Shown: positions 8,499 through 16,207 of the stretch, piece by piece
Layout: each line of letters opens with the position of its first letter
Numbering within the stretch: position 1 is the stretch's first letter
Assembly (NCBI GenBank): GCA_002364325.1
Contig: DEXV01000008.1
Span: forward strand, 3,393 to 67,392
From: Gillisia sp. UBA3175
Lineage (GTDB): Bacteria; Bacteroidota; Bacteroidia; Flavobacteriales; Flavobacteriaceae
Length of the DNA stretch: 64,000 nucleotides
Direction of reading: 5' to 3'
Made by a program: the position numbers and the translations under genes
Notes under the pieces: model-generated
The model's input: the letters and a program-made list of their open reading frames with translations, nothing else
Database searches by the model: none
Told to the model about the DNA's origin: nothing

Positions 8499-9629
8499 TT
8501 ACAGTCGCTTATTCATTTGTTGCACCATTTTATTTTTCCAGCTGGCAAAATCTCCTGCTAAGATATGTTTTCTAGCCTCACGCGTTAACCAAAGATAGAA
8601 ACCTAGATTGTGAATTGTTGCAATTTGCTTACCAAGTAATTCATTCACTGTAAATAAATGTCTAAGATATGCTTTTGAATATTCTGTGTCTACAAAAGTG
8701 ATAGCCATATCATCTATGGGAGAAAAATCTTCCTGCCATTTTTTGTTTTTGATATTTATGCTACCATGAGCAGTAAACAACATTCCATTTCTTGCATTTC
8801 TGGTAGGCATCACACAATCGAACATATCAATCCCTAATGCGATATTCTCTAATATATTAATAGGAGTTCCAACACCCATTAAATATCTTGGTTTATCTTC
8901 TGGAAGAACGGCTGTCACCACTTCAGTCATTGCATACATCTCTTCTGCAGGTTCTCCAACAGATAATCCCCCAATTGCATTTCCTTCAGCTCCAACAGAA
9001 GCGATATATTCTGCAGATTGTTTTCTTAGATCCTTGTAGGTACTTCCTTGAACAATTGGAAAAAATGCTTGACTGTAATCATACTCGAATGGTGTTTTCT
9101 CTAAATGGTTTATACATCTATCCAACCAACGGTGCGTCATATGCATAGATCGTTTTGCATATTTATAGTCGCAGGGATATGGTGTACATTCATCAAATGC
9201 CATAATGATATCGGCACCAATTACACGCTGAATTTCCATTACATTTTCTGGAGTAAAGGTGTGATACGACCCATCTATATGAGACTTAAATTTCACTCCT
9301 TCTTCCTTGATCTTTCTTCTTTCGGAAAGGGAATAAACTTGATAGCCACCACTATCGGTAAGGATATTTCTATCCCAATTCATGAATTTATGTAGACCAC
9401 CTGCCTTTTTTAATATTTCGGTTTGCGGTCTTAAATATAAATGATAGGTATTCCCTAAGATTATATCTGGATTTATGTCATTTTTCAATTCTCTTTGATG
9501 CACACCTTTTACAGAACCTACAGTTCCAACAGGCATAAAAATTGGGGTTTCAATAACACCATGATCTGTAGTAATCTCGCCAGCTCTGGCATTACTCTGC
9601 GGATCTTTGGCTAATAGGCTAAACTTCAT
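8499..9629 (-). CDS. tgt: tRNA-guanine transglycosylase lacking the canonical zinc cysteines
   Basis: The 376-residue TIM-barrel enzyme exchanges guanine 34 for preQ1 in queuosine tRNAs. The active site is visible: TDSGGYQ with Asp92, the GGLSVGEP substrate loop, and FDCVMPTRNARNG, whose Asp271 corresponds to the nucleophile. In E. coli and Zymomonas enzymes a CxCx2C motif precedes the (Y/W)SRAY segment and, with a later His, binds zinc. Here that segment is DDMAITFVDTE before YSKAYLRHL, with no cysteine, while the His of ATIHNL (H340) remains. It is the first gene of a tgt-LptF/G-DMT run. A TATCTTTG -7-like element lies about 20 bp upstream of the ATG (minus strand, 9656-9649). Confidence 0.95.
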   Translation of the reverse strand: MKFSLLAKDPQSNARAGEITTDHGVIETPIFMPVGTVGSVKGVHQRELKNDINPDIILGNTYHLYLRPQTEILKKAGGLHKFMNWDRNILTDSGGYQVYSLSERRKIKEEGVKFKSHIDGSYHTFTPENVMEIQRVIGADIIMAFDECTPYPCDYKYAKRSMHMTHRWLDRCINHLEKTPFEYDYSQAFFPIVQGSTYKDLRKQSAEYIASVGAEGNAIGGLSVGEPAEEMYAMTEVVTAVLPEDKPRYLMGVGTPINILENIALGIDMFDCVMPTRNARNGMLFTAHGSINIKNKKWQEDFSPIDDMAITFVDTEYSKAYLRHLFTVNELLGKQIATIHNLGFYLWLTREARKHILAGDFASWKNKMVQQMNKRL

Positions 9630-9648
9630 AATATATTTTAAATAGCTG

Positions 9649-9656
9649 CAAAGATA
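9649..9656 (-). promoter_or_regulatory. Probable -7 promoter element of tgt
   Basis: TATCTTTG on the minus strand matches the Bacteroidetes TAnnTTTG element. It is 19 bp upstream of the tgt ATG, giving a short leader. The -33 position has a CTTT rather than TTTG, so support is partial. Confidence 0.5.
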
Positions 9657-9742
9657 CTTAAGTAAAGCTCATATAAAAGTGCCTGGAATTTAAAAATTGT
9701 TAGCTAAATATTAGAAATCGTTGATAACTGACAGCATCTAAC

Positions 9743-9773
9743 TTTGCGGTACGTTTTTAAAAACTTATTTTTG
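9743..9773 (+). promoter_or_regulatory. Consensus promoter of the split transketolase genes
   Basis: TTTG (9743-9746) and TATTTTTG (9766-9773) separated by exactly 19 bp match the Bacteroidetes housekeeping promoter TTTG-N19-TAnnTTTG. Transcription should start near 9779, so the upstream in-frame ATG at 9744 cannot be used and the start at 9804 is favoured. Confidence 0.8.
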
Positions 9774-9803
9774 CAGCATTCAAAAACAACAACACAACAA
9801 ACA

Positions 9804-10649
9804 ATGCCAAACACAAAAGAATTAGAAGATTTTGTCACTCAGGTTCGCCGAGACATTTTAAGGCAAGTTCACAAAGTGAACTCTGGTCATCCAGGTGGAT
9901 CCTTAGGCTGCGCCGAATTTTTCACCGCTCTTTACCAAGATGTAATGGAATATAGCAGTGATTTTACTATGAACGGAATTGGAGAAGATCTTTTCTTTTT
10001 ATCGAATGGACATATCTCGCCAGTTTTTTATAGCGTATTGGCAAGAAGCGGATTTTTCCCGATTGAAGAATTATGCACTTTCAGACTTATAAATTCCAGA
10101 TTACAAGGGCATCCAACTACACATGAGGGGTTGCCTGGAATTAGAATTGCCTCTGGATCTTTAGGTCAAGGATTATCTGTGGCAATTGGTGCTGCAGAAG
10201 CTAAAAAATTGAATAAAGATTCTCACATTATTTACACTTTACATGGCGATGGAGAATTGCAAGAAGGACAGAACTGGGAGGCTATTATGTATGCTGCTGG
10301 TAATAAAATCGATAATCTTATAGCTACCGTAGATGTGAATGGACAGCAGATAGATGGTGCCACAGATCAGGTTTTACCAATGGGTAATCTTAAAGCAAAA
10401 TTTGAAGCTTTTGGTTGGGATGTTCTAGAAGTTAAGGAAGGTAATAATATTACTAAAGTTATTGAAGGTTTAAATGAAGCTAAAAGCAGAACCGGTAAAG
10501 GAAAGCCGGTTTGTATCTTAATGACCACTGTTATGGGACATGGAGTAGATTTTATGATGCATACTCATAAATGGCATGGTGTTGCTCCAAACGATGAGCA
10601 ACTGGAAAATGCACTAGCCCAAAACCCAGAAACTCTAGGAGATTATTAA
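9804..10649 (+). CDS. Transketolase, N-terminal (TPP-binding) subunit
   Basis: With the start at 9804 (MPNTKELEDFVTQVRRDILR) the protein has 281 residues and covers only the thiamine-diphosphate domain of transketolase: NSGHPGGSLGCAEF, SLGQGLSVAIGAA, and HGDGELQEGQNWEA with the GDGx(22-28)N cofactor motif ending at VDVNGQQ. It works with the C-terminal subunit encoded 40 bp downstream to move two-carbon ketol units in the pentose phosphate pathway. The longer frame from 9744 starts inside the promoter and is rejected. Split transketolases are the usual form in Bacteroidetes, so this is not a broken gene. Confidence 0.94.
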   Translation: MPNTKELEDFVTQVRRDILRQVHKVNSGHPGGSLGCAEFFTALYQDVMEYSSDFTMNGIGEDLFFLSNGHISPVFYSVLARSGFFPIEELCTFRLINSRLQGHPTTHEGLPGIRIASGSLGQGLSVAIGAAEAKKLNKDSHIIYTLHGDGELQEGQNWEAIMYAAGNKIDNLIATVDVNGQQIDGATDQVLPMGNLKAKFEAFGWDVLEVKEGNNITKVIEGLNEAKSRTGKGKPVCILMTTVMGHGVDFMMHTHKWHGVAPNDEQLENALAQNPETLGDY

Positions 10650-10689
10650 ACTAATAACGCTTTCATTTTAGAAAGTTTATCAAAGCATC

Positions 10690-11643
10690 ATGAAAAAATA
10701 TACAAATACAGGAAATAAAGATACCAGATCGGGATTTGGAGCGGGCTTAACAGAATTAGGTAAAAGCAATGAAAATGTTGTTGCCTTATGTGCCGATCTA
10801 ACAGGATCATTAAAAATGGATGATTTCAAAAATAATCATCCAGAGCGTTTCTTTCAAATAGGAATTGCTGAAGCAAATATGATAGGAATTGCTGCTGGAA
10901 TTACCATTGGTGGAAAAATTCCTTTTACAGGAACTTTCGCAAACTTCTCTACAGGGCGTGTTTATGACCAGATTAGACAAAGTGTAGCCTATTCGGGTAA
11001 AAACGTGAAAATATGTGCATCTCACGCAGGTGTAACGTTAGGGGAAGATGGAGCAACTCACCAGATCTTAGAAGATATTGGATTAATGAAAATGCTTCCG
11101 GGCATGACCGTTATCAATACTTGCGATTATAACCAAACTAAAGCAGCTACGCTAGCTATTGCAGAATTTGAAGGTCCTGTTTATTTAAGGTTTGGACGTC
11201 CAAAAGTAGCCAATTTCACGCCAGAAGATGGAAAGTTCGAGATTGGGAAAGCAGTGAATTTAACTGAAGGAACCGATGTTACAATTATAGCAACCGGACA
11301 TTTGGTATGGGAAGCATTGCAAGCTGCCGAGCAGTTGAATGAAAGCGGTATTAGTGCTGAAGTAATAAACATTCACACTATTAAACCTTTAGATGAGGAA
11401 GCTATTTTAAAATCGGTTAAAAAGACTGGTTGTGTAGTAACTGCAGAAGAACATAACTTTTTAGGAGGCTTGGGAGAAAGTGTTTCAAGAACATTGGCAG
11501 AGCATTTTCCTGCTCCTCAAGAATTTGTTGCAACTAAGGATACTTTTGGTGAAAGTGGAACCCCAGAACAATTAATGGAAAAATACGGTTTAAATGCTGA
11601 AGCAATAGTAAAAGCTTCAAAAAAGGTAATAGATCGTAAATAA
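10690..11643 (+). CDS. Transketolase, C-terminal subunit
   Basis: The 317-residue protein comprises the pyrimidine-binding and C-terminal domains of transketolase: DLTGSLKMDDF, FQIGIAEANMIGIAAGI (with the conserved Glu), FANFSTGRVYDQIRQSVAYS, SHAGVTLGEDGATHQ, and a C-terminal domain from about residue 190 with ATGHLVWEALQAA and EEHNFLGGLGESV. It pairs with the upstream TPP-binding subunit to form the active enzyme. The intergenic gap is 40 bp and no promoter is seen in it, so the two are one transcript ending at the hairpin 20 bp after this stop codon. Confidence 0.94.
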   Translation: MKKYTNTGNKDTRSGFGAGLTELGKSNENVVALCADLTGSLKMDDFKNNHPERFFQIGIAEANMIGIAAGITIGGKIPFTGTFANFSTGRVYDQIRQSVAYSGKNVKICASHAGVTLGEDGATHQILEDIGLMKMLPGMTVINTCDYNQTKAATLAIAEFEGPVYLRFGRPKVANFTPEDGKFEIGKAVNLTEGTDVTIIATGHLVWEALQAAEQLNESGISAEVINIHTIKPLDEEAILKSVKKTGCVVTAEEHNFLGGLGESVSRTLAEHFPAPQEFVATKDTFGESGTPEQLMEKYGLNAEAIVKASKKVIDRK

Positions 11644-11662
11644 ATAATAAAAAAATTATTTT

Positions 11663-11697
11663 AAACCCTTCAACATCAGTGTTTGAAGGGTTTTTTT
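11663..11697 (+). terminator. Terminator after the transketolase operon
   Basis: 11 bp stem 11663-11673/11683-11693 (AAACCCTTCAA/TTGAAGGGTTT), 9-nt loop, T7 tract. Confidence 0.92.
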
Positions 11698-11761
11698 ATT
11701 TATAAAGGAAATATTCGGCATATTAAATGCGTTTAATTTATTCAACATATAAATCTTATAC

Positions 11762-12358
11762 ATGAAAAAACTTATGATAATTGCCTTATTATTTATTGGA
11801 GGCAGCGTTATGGCACAAGCTTCTTATGGAGTAAAAGCTGGACTAAATTATGGTGCAACCGGCGATTACGAGAATTATTCTCAAGTAATGGGAGATGCTT
11901 CTACAGTAGTAGATGGAAAAGAAAAAGCGGGATACCATTTAGGTGGATTCGCTAAATTTGAATTTCTTGGTATATTCCTCCAACCAGAAATAGTTTATAC
12001 AAGCCTTAACACAGAATATTCCGATTTTGATTATCAAGTTAATAAGATAGATGCTCCTTTGCTTTTAGGATTAAATGTATTAGGGCCTTTAAACATTAAG
12101 GCGGGTCCTTCCTTTCAATACATCCTAAAAAATGATCTAGAAAATACTGATCTTAAAATATCTGATGTAGAAAATGAGATTACTATGGGTTACCAAGTTG
12201 GCTTGGGCTTAGAATTAGGAAAATTAGGATTTGATGCTCGTTATGAAGGTGCTTTTAAAGAAAATAACGCGTTTGGAGATGCTGCTATAGATCGTAATTT
12301 TAAAATTGACTCTAGACCTTCTCAATGGATACTTAGCGTCTCCTATAGTTTCAATTAG
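11762..12358 (+). CDS. Outer-membrane beta-barrel protein
   Basis: The 198-residue protein starts with a signal peptide (MKKLMIIALLFIGGSVMAQA) followed by alternating amphipathic strands such as YGVKAGLNYGAT, GYHLGGFAKFEFLGIFLQPEIVY and GYQVGLGLELGKLGFDARYEG, and ends in an aromatic-rich strand (WILSVSYSFN). This is the PorT-like/outer membrane beta-barrel pattern very common in Flavobacteria. The family does not reveal a ligand or role. It is flanked by terminators on both sides and so is probably monocistronic. A second barrel of the same general type is at 46613-47329. Confidence 0.85.
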   Translation: MKKLMIIALLFIGGSVMAQASYGVKAGLNYGATGDYENYSQVMGDASTVVDGKEKAGYHLGGFAKFEFLGIFLQPEIVYTSLNTEYSDFDYQVNKIDAPLLLGLNVLGPLNIKAGPSFQYILKNDLENTDLKISDVENEITMGYQVGLGLELGKLGFDARYEGAFKENNAFGDAAIDRNFKIDSRPSQWILSVSYSFN

Positions 12359-12380
12359 AACTTCAAAAATAAGATATAAA

Positions 12381-12408
12381 AAAAGCCGCGATACAATCGC
12401 GGCTTTTT
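12381..12408 (+). terminator. Bidirectional terminator between the barrel gene and the FKBP lipoprotein gene
   Basis: Stem GCCGCGAT/ATCGCGGC (12385-12392/12396-12403) with a 3-nt loop, extended by A/T pairs on both sides. It serves the plus-strand barrel gene and the minus-strand FKBP gene, whose stop codon is 4 bp to the right. Confidence 0.92.
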
Positions 12409-12411
12409 ATT

Positions 12412-13389
12412 TTAAAGATCATTTACGTTTTCGAACTCTTCCTTATCTAAATAATTAGGAATTCCGTTTCCATTAGTATCAGGAAATGTAATTGTCCCGT
12501 CTTCACTTATAGTTATTTCATCCTTAGTCAAAGTTCCATCACCATCATCATCGGTATCGGAATGATTTGGAAATCCATCACTATCGGTATCATCATTAAA
12601 TATAATCATATCTCCATCCAGATCTTCCATAAATGAAGGGATTCCATCACCATCATGATCTGTTTGATTTACTCCATACAATTGAAAACTAAATATTAAG
12701 GGACTGTATGCAGGAATAGTACCTGAAGTACTTGCAAAGTAACCTAGCCCAGAGGGAAAAAATATAGCTCCTATACCATAATCGTCATTCCAGTTTACAG
12801 TGTTATCATCGTTCAAGGTAAAACCTGAAGCTTCTTTAAATTCAACGATTCCTTCAGCAAAACCTGTAATAACTCCCCCCCTTTTTTGAAGAGTTGGTCT
12901 GCCATTAGCTACTGCTGAAGCAATGAATCCCTGAAGATCGAACCATACTGGCGAATTTGCCTGATCAAACTTTACTCCATTAAGAAGTTCACCTTTATAG
13001 CTTTGAAAAGTAGAATCCACAAAAGTTGGTTGATCACCAGCTCCTTCTCTAATTTTTAAAATATAGATCTTATAATCTATATCATCACGAGTAACCACTT
13101 TCGTTGTTAATAAGTCTGAATCTATCAAAGGTTTTTTATCTGCATTGTCACCAGAAATAGTATCAAAAATTATTTCATTATCAAATCCATCGGCAGGATT
13201 TGCAAAATCCTTTTCATTATAAAAGTGTGTCTGTAAATAAGAGATCAATGCTTCGTCATCGGCTACTGCTTGCTCTGCTCTATCCCGAAGGACAGGAGTT
13301 GTATCTACATTATCATCATCCTTTTTGCACGATACAACAGTTATACTTAAAAACATCATTAAAATAAACAACTTTTTCAATCTCATCAT
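12412..13389 (-). CDS. FKBP-type peptidyl-prolyl isomerase lipoprotein with a calcium-binding-repeat tail
   Basis: The 325-residue protein has a lipoprotein signal (FLSITVVSC, Cys21) and so should be anchored in the envelope facing the periplasm. The middle resembles an FKBP domain: TFQSYKGELLNGVKFDQAN, VITGFAEGIVEFKEASG, and GIGAIFFPSGLGYF. From about residue 243 there is an Asp-rich tail with repeated DxDxDG motifs (DHDGDGIPSFMEDLDGD, DSDGFPNHSDTDDDGDG, DTNGNGIPNYLD), typical of thrombospondin-type-3-like calcium-binding repeats. The combination suggests a calcium-stabilised extracytoplasmic folding factor. Gliding-motility lipoproteins such as GldI belong to the same FKBP class, but I do not claim that identity. 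Confidence 0.85.
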   Translation of the reverse strand: MMRLKKLFILMMFLSITVVSCKKDDDNVDTTPVLRDRAEQAVADDEALISYLQTHFYNEKDFANPADGFDNEIIFDTISGDNADKKPLIDSDLLTTKVVTRDDIDYKIYILKIREGAGDQPTFVDSTFQSYKGELLNGVKFDQANSPVWFDLQGFIASAVANGRPTLQKRGGVITGFAEGIVEFKEASGFTLNDDNTVNWNDDYGIGAIFFPSGLGYFASTSGTIPAYSPLIFSFQLYGVNQTDHDGDGIPSFMEDLDGDMIIFNDDTDSDGFPNHSDTDDDGDGTLTKDEITISEDGTITFPDTNGNGIPNYLDKEEFENVNDL

Positions 13390-13425
13390 TACCTAAATTT
13401 AAGGCGGCAAGATACAATAATCTTG

Positions 13426-13433
13426 TATTTTTG
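13426..13433 (+). promoter_or_regulatory. Probable -7 promoter element of the S4-domain operon
   Basis: TATTTTTG matches TAnnTTTG and lies 31 bp upstream of the ATG at 13465; no TTTG is found at the -33 position. Confidence 0.4.
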
Positions 13434-13464
13434 CTTAGGATTAAGTGAGTTTTAAGAACCTAAT

Positions 13465-13893
13465 ATGAGAGTTGATAAATTTTTGTGGTGTGTGCGATAT
13501 TTTAAAACCCGTAGTGTAGCTACCAACGCATGTAAAACCGGGAAAGTAAAAATTAAAGGAGATAATGTTAAACCCTCTAGAGAGGTATATCCCCAAGATA
13601 AAATTACAGTTAGAAAGAATCAGATCAATTATGAAATAGAGGTTCTTGATATCCCAACAAGTAGACTTGGCGCTAAATTAGTAGGACTTTACGTGAATGA
13701 TATTACACCAAAAGAGGCATTCGAAAAAATGGAACTCCTTAAATATTCCAAAGATTACTACCGTAAAAAGGGAGTTGGAAGACCCACTAAAAAAGACCGT
13801 AGAGATATTGACGATTGGTTTGAAGAAAAAGGAGAGAGCAAGCAAGATACAGAAATAAAGTTAGAGAATAATGGAGAAGAAACTAAAGAATGA
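13465..13893 (+). CDS. S4-domain RNA-binding protein (Hsp15-like)
   Basis: The 142-residue protein begins MRVDKFLWCVRYFKTRSVAT, the start of an S4 RNA-binding fold (about residues 1-60), and continues with a basic region and an acidic, poorly conserved tail. It resembles the heat-shock ribosome-associated factor Hsp15 (HslR), which binds stalled 50S subunits; whether it has that role here is inference. The stop codon overlaps the start of the following methyltransferase gene by 4 bp (ATGA), so the two are translationally coupled. Confidence 0.88.
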   Translation: MRVDKFLWCVRYFKTRSVATNACKTGKVKIKGDNVKPSREVYPQDKITVRKNQINYEIEVLDIPTSRLGAKLVGLYVNDITPKEAFEKMELLKYSKDYYRKKGVGRPTKKDRRDIDDWFEEKGESKQDTEIKLENNGEETKE

Positions 13894-14474
13894 ATTTAGA
13901 CAAAGATTATTGGTCCAATAGATATAAGGATAATTGCATAAAATGGGATCTGGGAAGTATTTCAACACCTCTTAAAGCATATATAGATCAACTAGAAAAT
14001 AAAGAATTAAAAATATTGATTCCGGGTTCAGGGAACTCCTATGAAGCTGAATATTTACATTTAAAAGGTTTTACAGAGGTTTATGTATTAGATATTGCTA
14101 ATGAACCCTTGCATAATTTAAAACTTCGGATCCCAGATTTCCCTGAACAGCATCTATTAAATATAGATTTTTTTGATTTGGACACTCAATTTGATCTTAT
14201 TTTAGAACAAACCTTTTTTTGTGCTCTAGATCCTGATCTAAGAGAAAAGTATATTAATCATATGTACAAGCTCCTTAAACCAGAAGCTAAATTAGTTGGC
14301 GTTTTATTTAATTTCGAACTCACTAAGTTTGGGCCACCATATGGTGGAAATTCTAAGTTATATGAAGTTTTGTTCAAGCCTCAATTTAAAATACAAAAAT
14401 TAGAAAATTGTTATAATTCCATTCCACCTCGAGCTGGGAATGAATTGTTTTTTATCTTTAAAAAAAATAACTAA
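13890..14474 (+). CDS. TPMT-family SAM-dependent methyltransferase
   Basis: The 194-residue protein shows DYWSNRYKDNCIKWDLGS near the N-terminus, the SAM-binding loop IPGSGNSYEAEYL (about 48-60), VYVLDIANEPL, and FDLILEQTFFCALDP, all typical of thiopurine methyltransferase-like proteins. Its natural substrate is unknown; bacterial relatives act on thiols, halides or metalloids. The start overlaps the S4 gene by 4 bp and the following phosphoribosyltransferase begins 3 bp after its stop, so it is the middle gene of a three-gene operon. Confidence 0.85.
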   Translation: MNLDKDYWSNRYKDNCIKWDLGSISTPLKAYIDQLENKELKILIPGSGNSYEAEYLHLKGFTEVYVLDIANEPLHNLKLRIPDFPEQHLLNIDFFDLDTQFDLILEQTFFCALDPDLREKYINHMYKLLKPEAKLVGVLFNFELTKFGPPYGGNSKLYEVLFKPQFKIQKLENCYNSIPPRAGNELFFIFKKNN

Positions 14475-14477
14475 TCT

Positions 14478-14978
14478 ATGCCAAGTAGCAATAAGATCCT
14501 TAACCACGAACAGATCGAGCATAAAATAAAGCGTATTGCTTACCAGATCTATGAAAGTAATGTAGATGAAACTGAGTTGATTTTAGCTGGGATTGCGAAA
14601 AACGGATTTTTGTTCGCAAATAGAATAAAACAAGTTTTAGAAGAAATTTCTGATTTGAAAATCACATTGTGTGAGGTTTTAATAGATAAGAAAAATCCAT
14701 TAAAACCAATTAAAACATCACTTAATTCCGAAGAATACAAGGACAGATCTATAGTTTTAATAGATGATGTTCTAAACTCTGGTACCACTTTAATTTATGG
14801 TATTAAACATTTCTTAGAGGTACCTTTAAAACAATTTAAAACAGCTGTTCTTGTGGATAGAAGTCATAAGAAATATCCAGTTAAGGCCGATTTCAAAGGA
14901 ATCTCCCTTTCAACATCTTTAAATGAAACTGTGAAAGTGAATTTTTCTAAAGGAGGGGATAAAGTGGAATTAATTTAA
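14478..14978 (+). CDS. Phosphoribosyltransferase (PyrR-like PRTase fold)
   Basis: The 166-residue protein has a type I PRTase fold with the PRPP-binding motif SIVLIDDVLNSGTTL (about residues 91-105) and the hydrophobic GIAKNGFLFANRI loop near residue 40. It is closest in appearance to PyrR/uracil- or hypoxanthine-type enzymes, but the base specificity cannot be read from the sequence. It follows the methyltransferase after 3 bp. Its 3' end overlaps the convergent aroK gene by 9 bp, so the two 3' ends must be processed or terminated inside each other's coding sequence. Confidence 0.8.
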   Translation: MPSSNKILNHEQIEHKIKRIAYQIYESNVDETELILAGIAKNGFLFANRIKQVLEEISDLKITLCEVLIDKKNPLKPIKTSLNSEEYKDRSIVLIDDVLNSGTTLIYGIKHFLEVPLKQFKTAVLVDRSHKKYPVKADFKGISLSTSLNETVKVNFSKGGDKVELI

Positions 14979-15491
14979 TTTTTCAATTAATTCATCAGCA
15001 ATTTCTTTCGGAGATTTATTTTCAACATTAACCAAAAGATCTGCTTGGTTATAATAATAGCCTCTTTCAAACAGATGCTTCCTAACAAAATCTTCCAGAT
15101 CATTTATGGTTTGCAAATGATTTATGAGTGGTCTTTTCTCCTTTTCATTAAACAGTCTTTTCACCAAAAATTCAACCGAAGCTTTTAAATAGATCAACTT
15201 AGAGTCTTCAAAACTTTGAATTAGATCTAGATTGGTGCCATAACATGGAGTTCCCCCTCCCAAAGCAACAATAAGAGAAGTTGGCTCTTCCAATACATCT
15301 TCCAGGACTTTAGTTTCAAGCCTTCTAAAATATAATTCCCCTTTTTGTTGAAATATTTCCGAAATAGAATGTCCTTCTATTATCGATATTTGATCGTCAA
15401 GATCTATAATTGGAAAGGAGGTTATTTCGGCTAATTGCTTTGCAACTACAGATTTTCCGGAACCCATATAACCTGATAGAAATATTTTCAT
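14970..15491 (-). CDS. aroK: Shikimate kinase
   Basis: The 173-residue kinase has the P-loop GYMGSGKSVVAK at residues 7-18, the shikimate-binding DLD (about 32-34), the FRRLE motif (about 56-60), and the LID region ALGGGTPCY and KRPLINH. It phosphorylates shikimate to shikimate-3-phosphate in aromatic amino acid synthesis, the pathway that supplies chorismate to the trp operon at 51.8-58.3 kb. It is a single gene, with a TAAATTTG -7-like element about 42 bp upstream on the minus strand. The 3' end overlaps the phosphoribosyltransferase gene. Confidence 0.94.
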   Translation of the reverse strand: MKIFLSGYMGSGKSVVAKQLAEITSFPIIDLDDQISIIEGHSISEIFQQKGELYFRRLETKVLEDVLEEPTSLIVALGGGTPCYGTNLDLIQSFEDSKLIYLKASVEFLVKRLFNEKEKRPLINHLQTINDLEDFVRKHLFERGYYYNQADLLVNVENKSPKEIADELIEKLN

Positions 15492-15551
15492 ACTGAAAAA
15501 GAGGCGTTTAGATATTAATTTAAAACATTTGCAAATTTATATCAAATTCCT

Positions 15552-15582
15552 CTTGAAAAATAAATTAATGATAGTATATTTG
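15552..15582 (+). promoter_or_regulatory. Promoter of the tRNA cluster
   Basis: CTTG (15552-15555), 19 bp, TATATTTG (15575-15582) match the Bacteroidetes promoter with one mismatch at -33. Transcription would begin about 24 bp before the first tRNA. Confidence 0.65.
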
Positions 15583-15612
15583 CACCCGCATTTGCAAAAC
15601 AACGCAAGTCAA

Positions 15613-15685
15613 GATTTGGTAGCTCAGTTGGTAGAGCATCTCCCTTTTAAGGAGAGGGTCCTGGGTTCGAGCCCCAGCCAGATCA
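15613..15685 (+). tRNA. tRNA-Lys (anticodon TTT), copy 1
   Basis: 73 nt with a complete cloverleaf: 7-bp acceptor stem GATTTGG/CCAGATC (one G-U), D-arm GCTC/GAGC, anticodon stem TCTCC/GGAGA with loop CTTTTAA (anticodon TTT), T-arm CTGGG/CCCAG with TTCGAGC loop, discriminator A. CCA is not encoded. An identical copy lies 43 bp downstream. Confidence 0.97.
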
Positions 15686-15728
15686 CATAAATTTTGGAAT
15701 AATTTCCAAGGTGTTCATTTACAATTTA

Positions 15729-15801
15729 GATTTGGTAGCTCAGTTGGTAGAGCATCTCCCTTTTAAGGAGAGGGTCCTGGGTTCGAGCCCCAGCCAGATC
15801 A
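15729..15801 (+). tRNA. tRNA-Lys (anticodon TTT), copy 2
   Basis: Identical in all 73 positions to the copy at 15613-15685, with the same cloverleaf and anticodon TTT. The 43-bp spacer contains no promoter or terminator, so both are probably cut from one precursor. Confidence 0.97.
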
Positions 15802-15889
15802 CTATTTTTTAAGTTCTGTACTATTATTTCTTGCTAAAAGTTTAAAATTATTACTGCCTGTTAGAAATCCTATTTTTAATAGCGCATTT

Positions 15890-15973
15890 GCCCGGGTGCT
15901 GGAATTGGTAGACAGGCATGGTTGAGGGCCATGTGTTCATTAGGGCGTGCGGGTTCAAGTCCCGCTCCGGGTA
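15890..15973 (+). tRNA. tRNA-Leu (anticodon GAG)
   Basis: 84 nt class II tRNA: acceptor GCCCGGG/TCCGGGT (two wobble pairs), anticodon stem CATGG/CCATG with loop TTGAGGG (anticodon GAG), a long variable arm, and T-arm GCGGG/CCCGC with TTCAAGT loop. CCA is not encoded. It is 88 bp after the second tRNA-Lys and probably belongs to the same transcript. Confidence 0.95.
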
Positions 15974-16207
15974 CTTTATTCTTCCTAAACTTAATAATTT
16001 ATATCCTTCAGATCAATATCTTAAACCGGATATTAATTTTGATCATTACCATTATAATCGAATTAAAAATTTTACTGAAACCTTTTTAACTTCCTTTTTC
16101 TGAAGAATTGCTCAATCCACCTAAAGTGCTAAATATTGAAAAATATTTAAACAGTAGGAATAAGTATTTTTTATTAAGATGTTTACTTAAATGAAAAGAA
16201 TTTAGCA

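Noticed and set aside
9744..9803. N-terminal extension of the transketolase N subunit
   Set aside because: It starts inside the -33 element of a consensus promoter and upstream of the expected transcription start; the family begins at the ATG at 9804.
9804..11643. Transketolase broken into two genes by a frameshift
   Set aside because: The two halves are separated by a 40-bp gap with proper stop and start codons, and split transketolase is the common form in Bacteroidetes.
15918..16103. 61-codon frame starting inside tRNA-Leu
   Set aside because: Its first third is tRNA sequence and the rest shows no protein family features.
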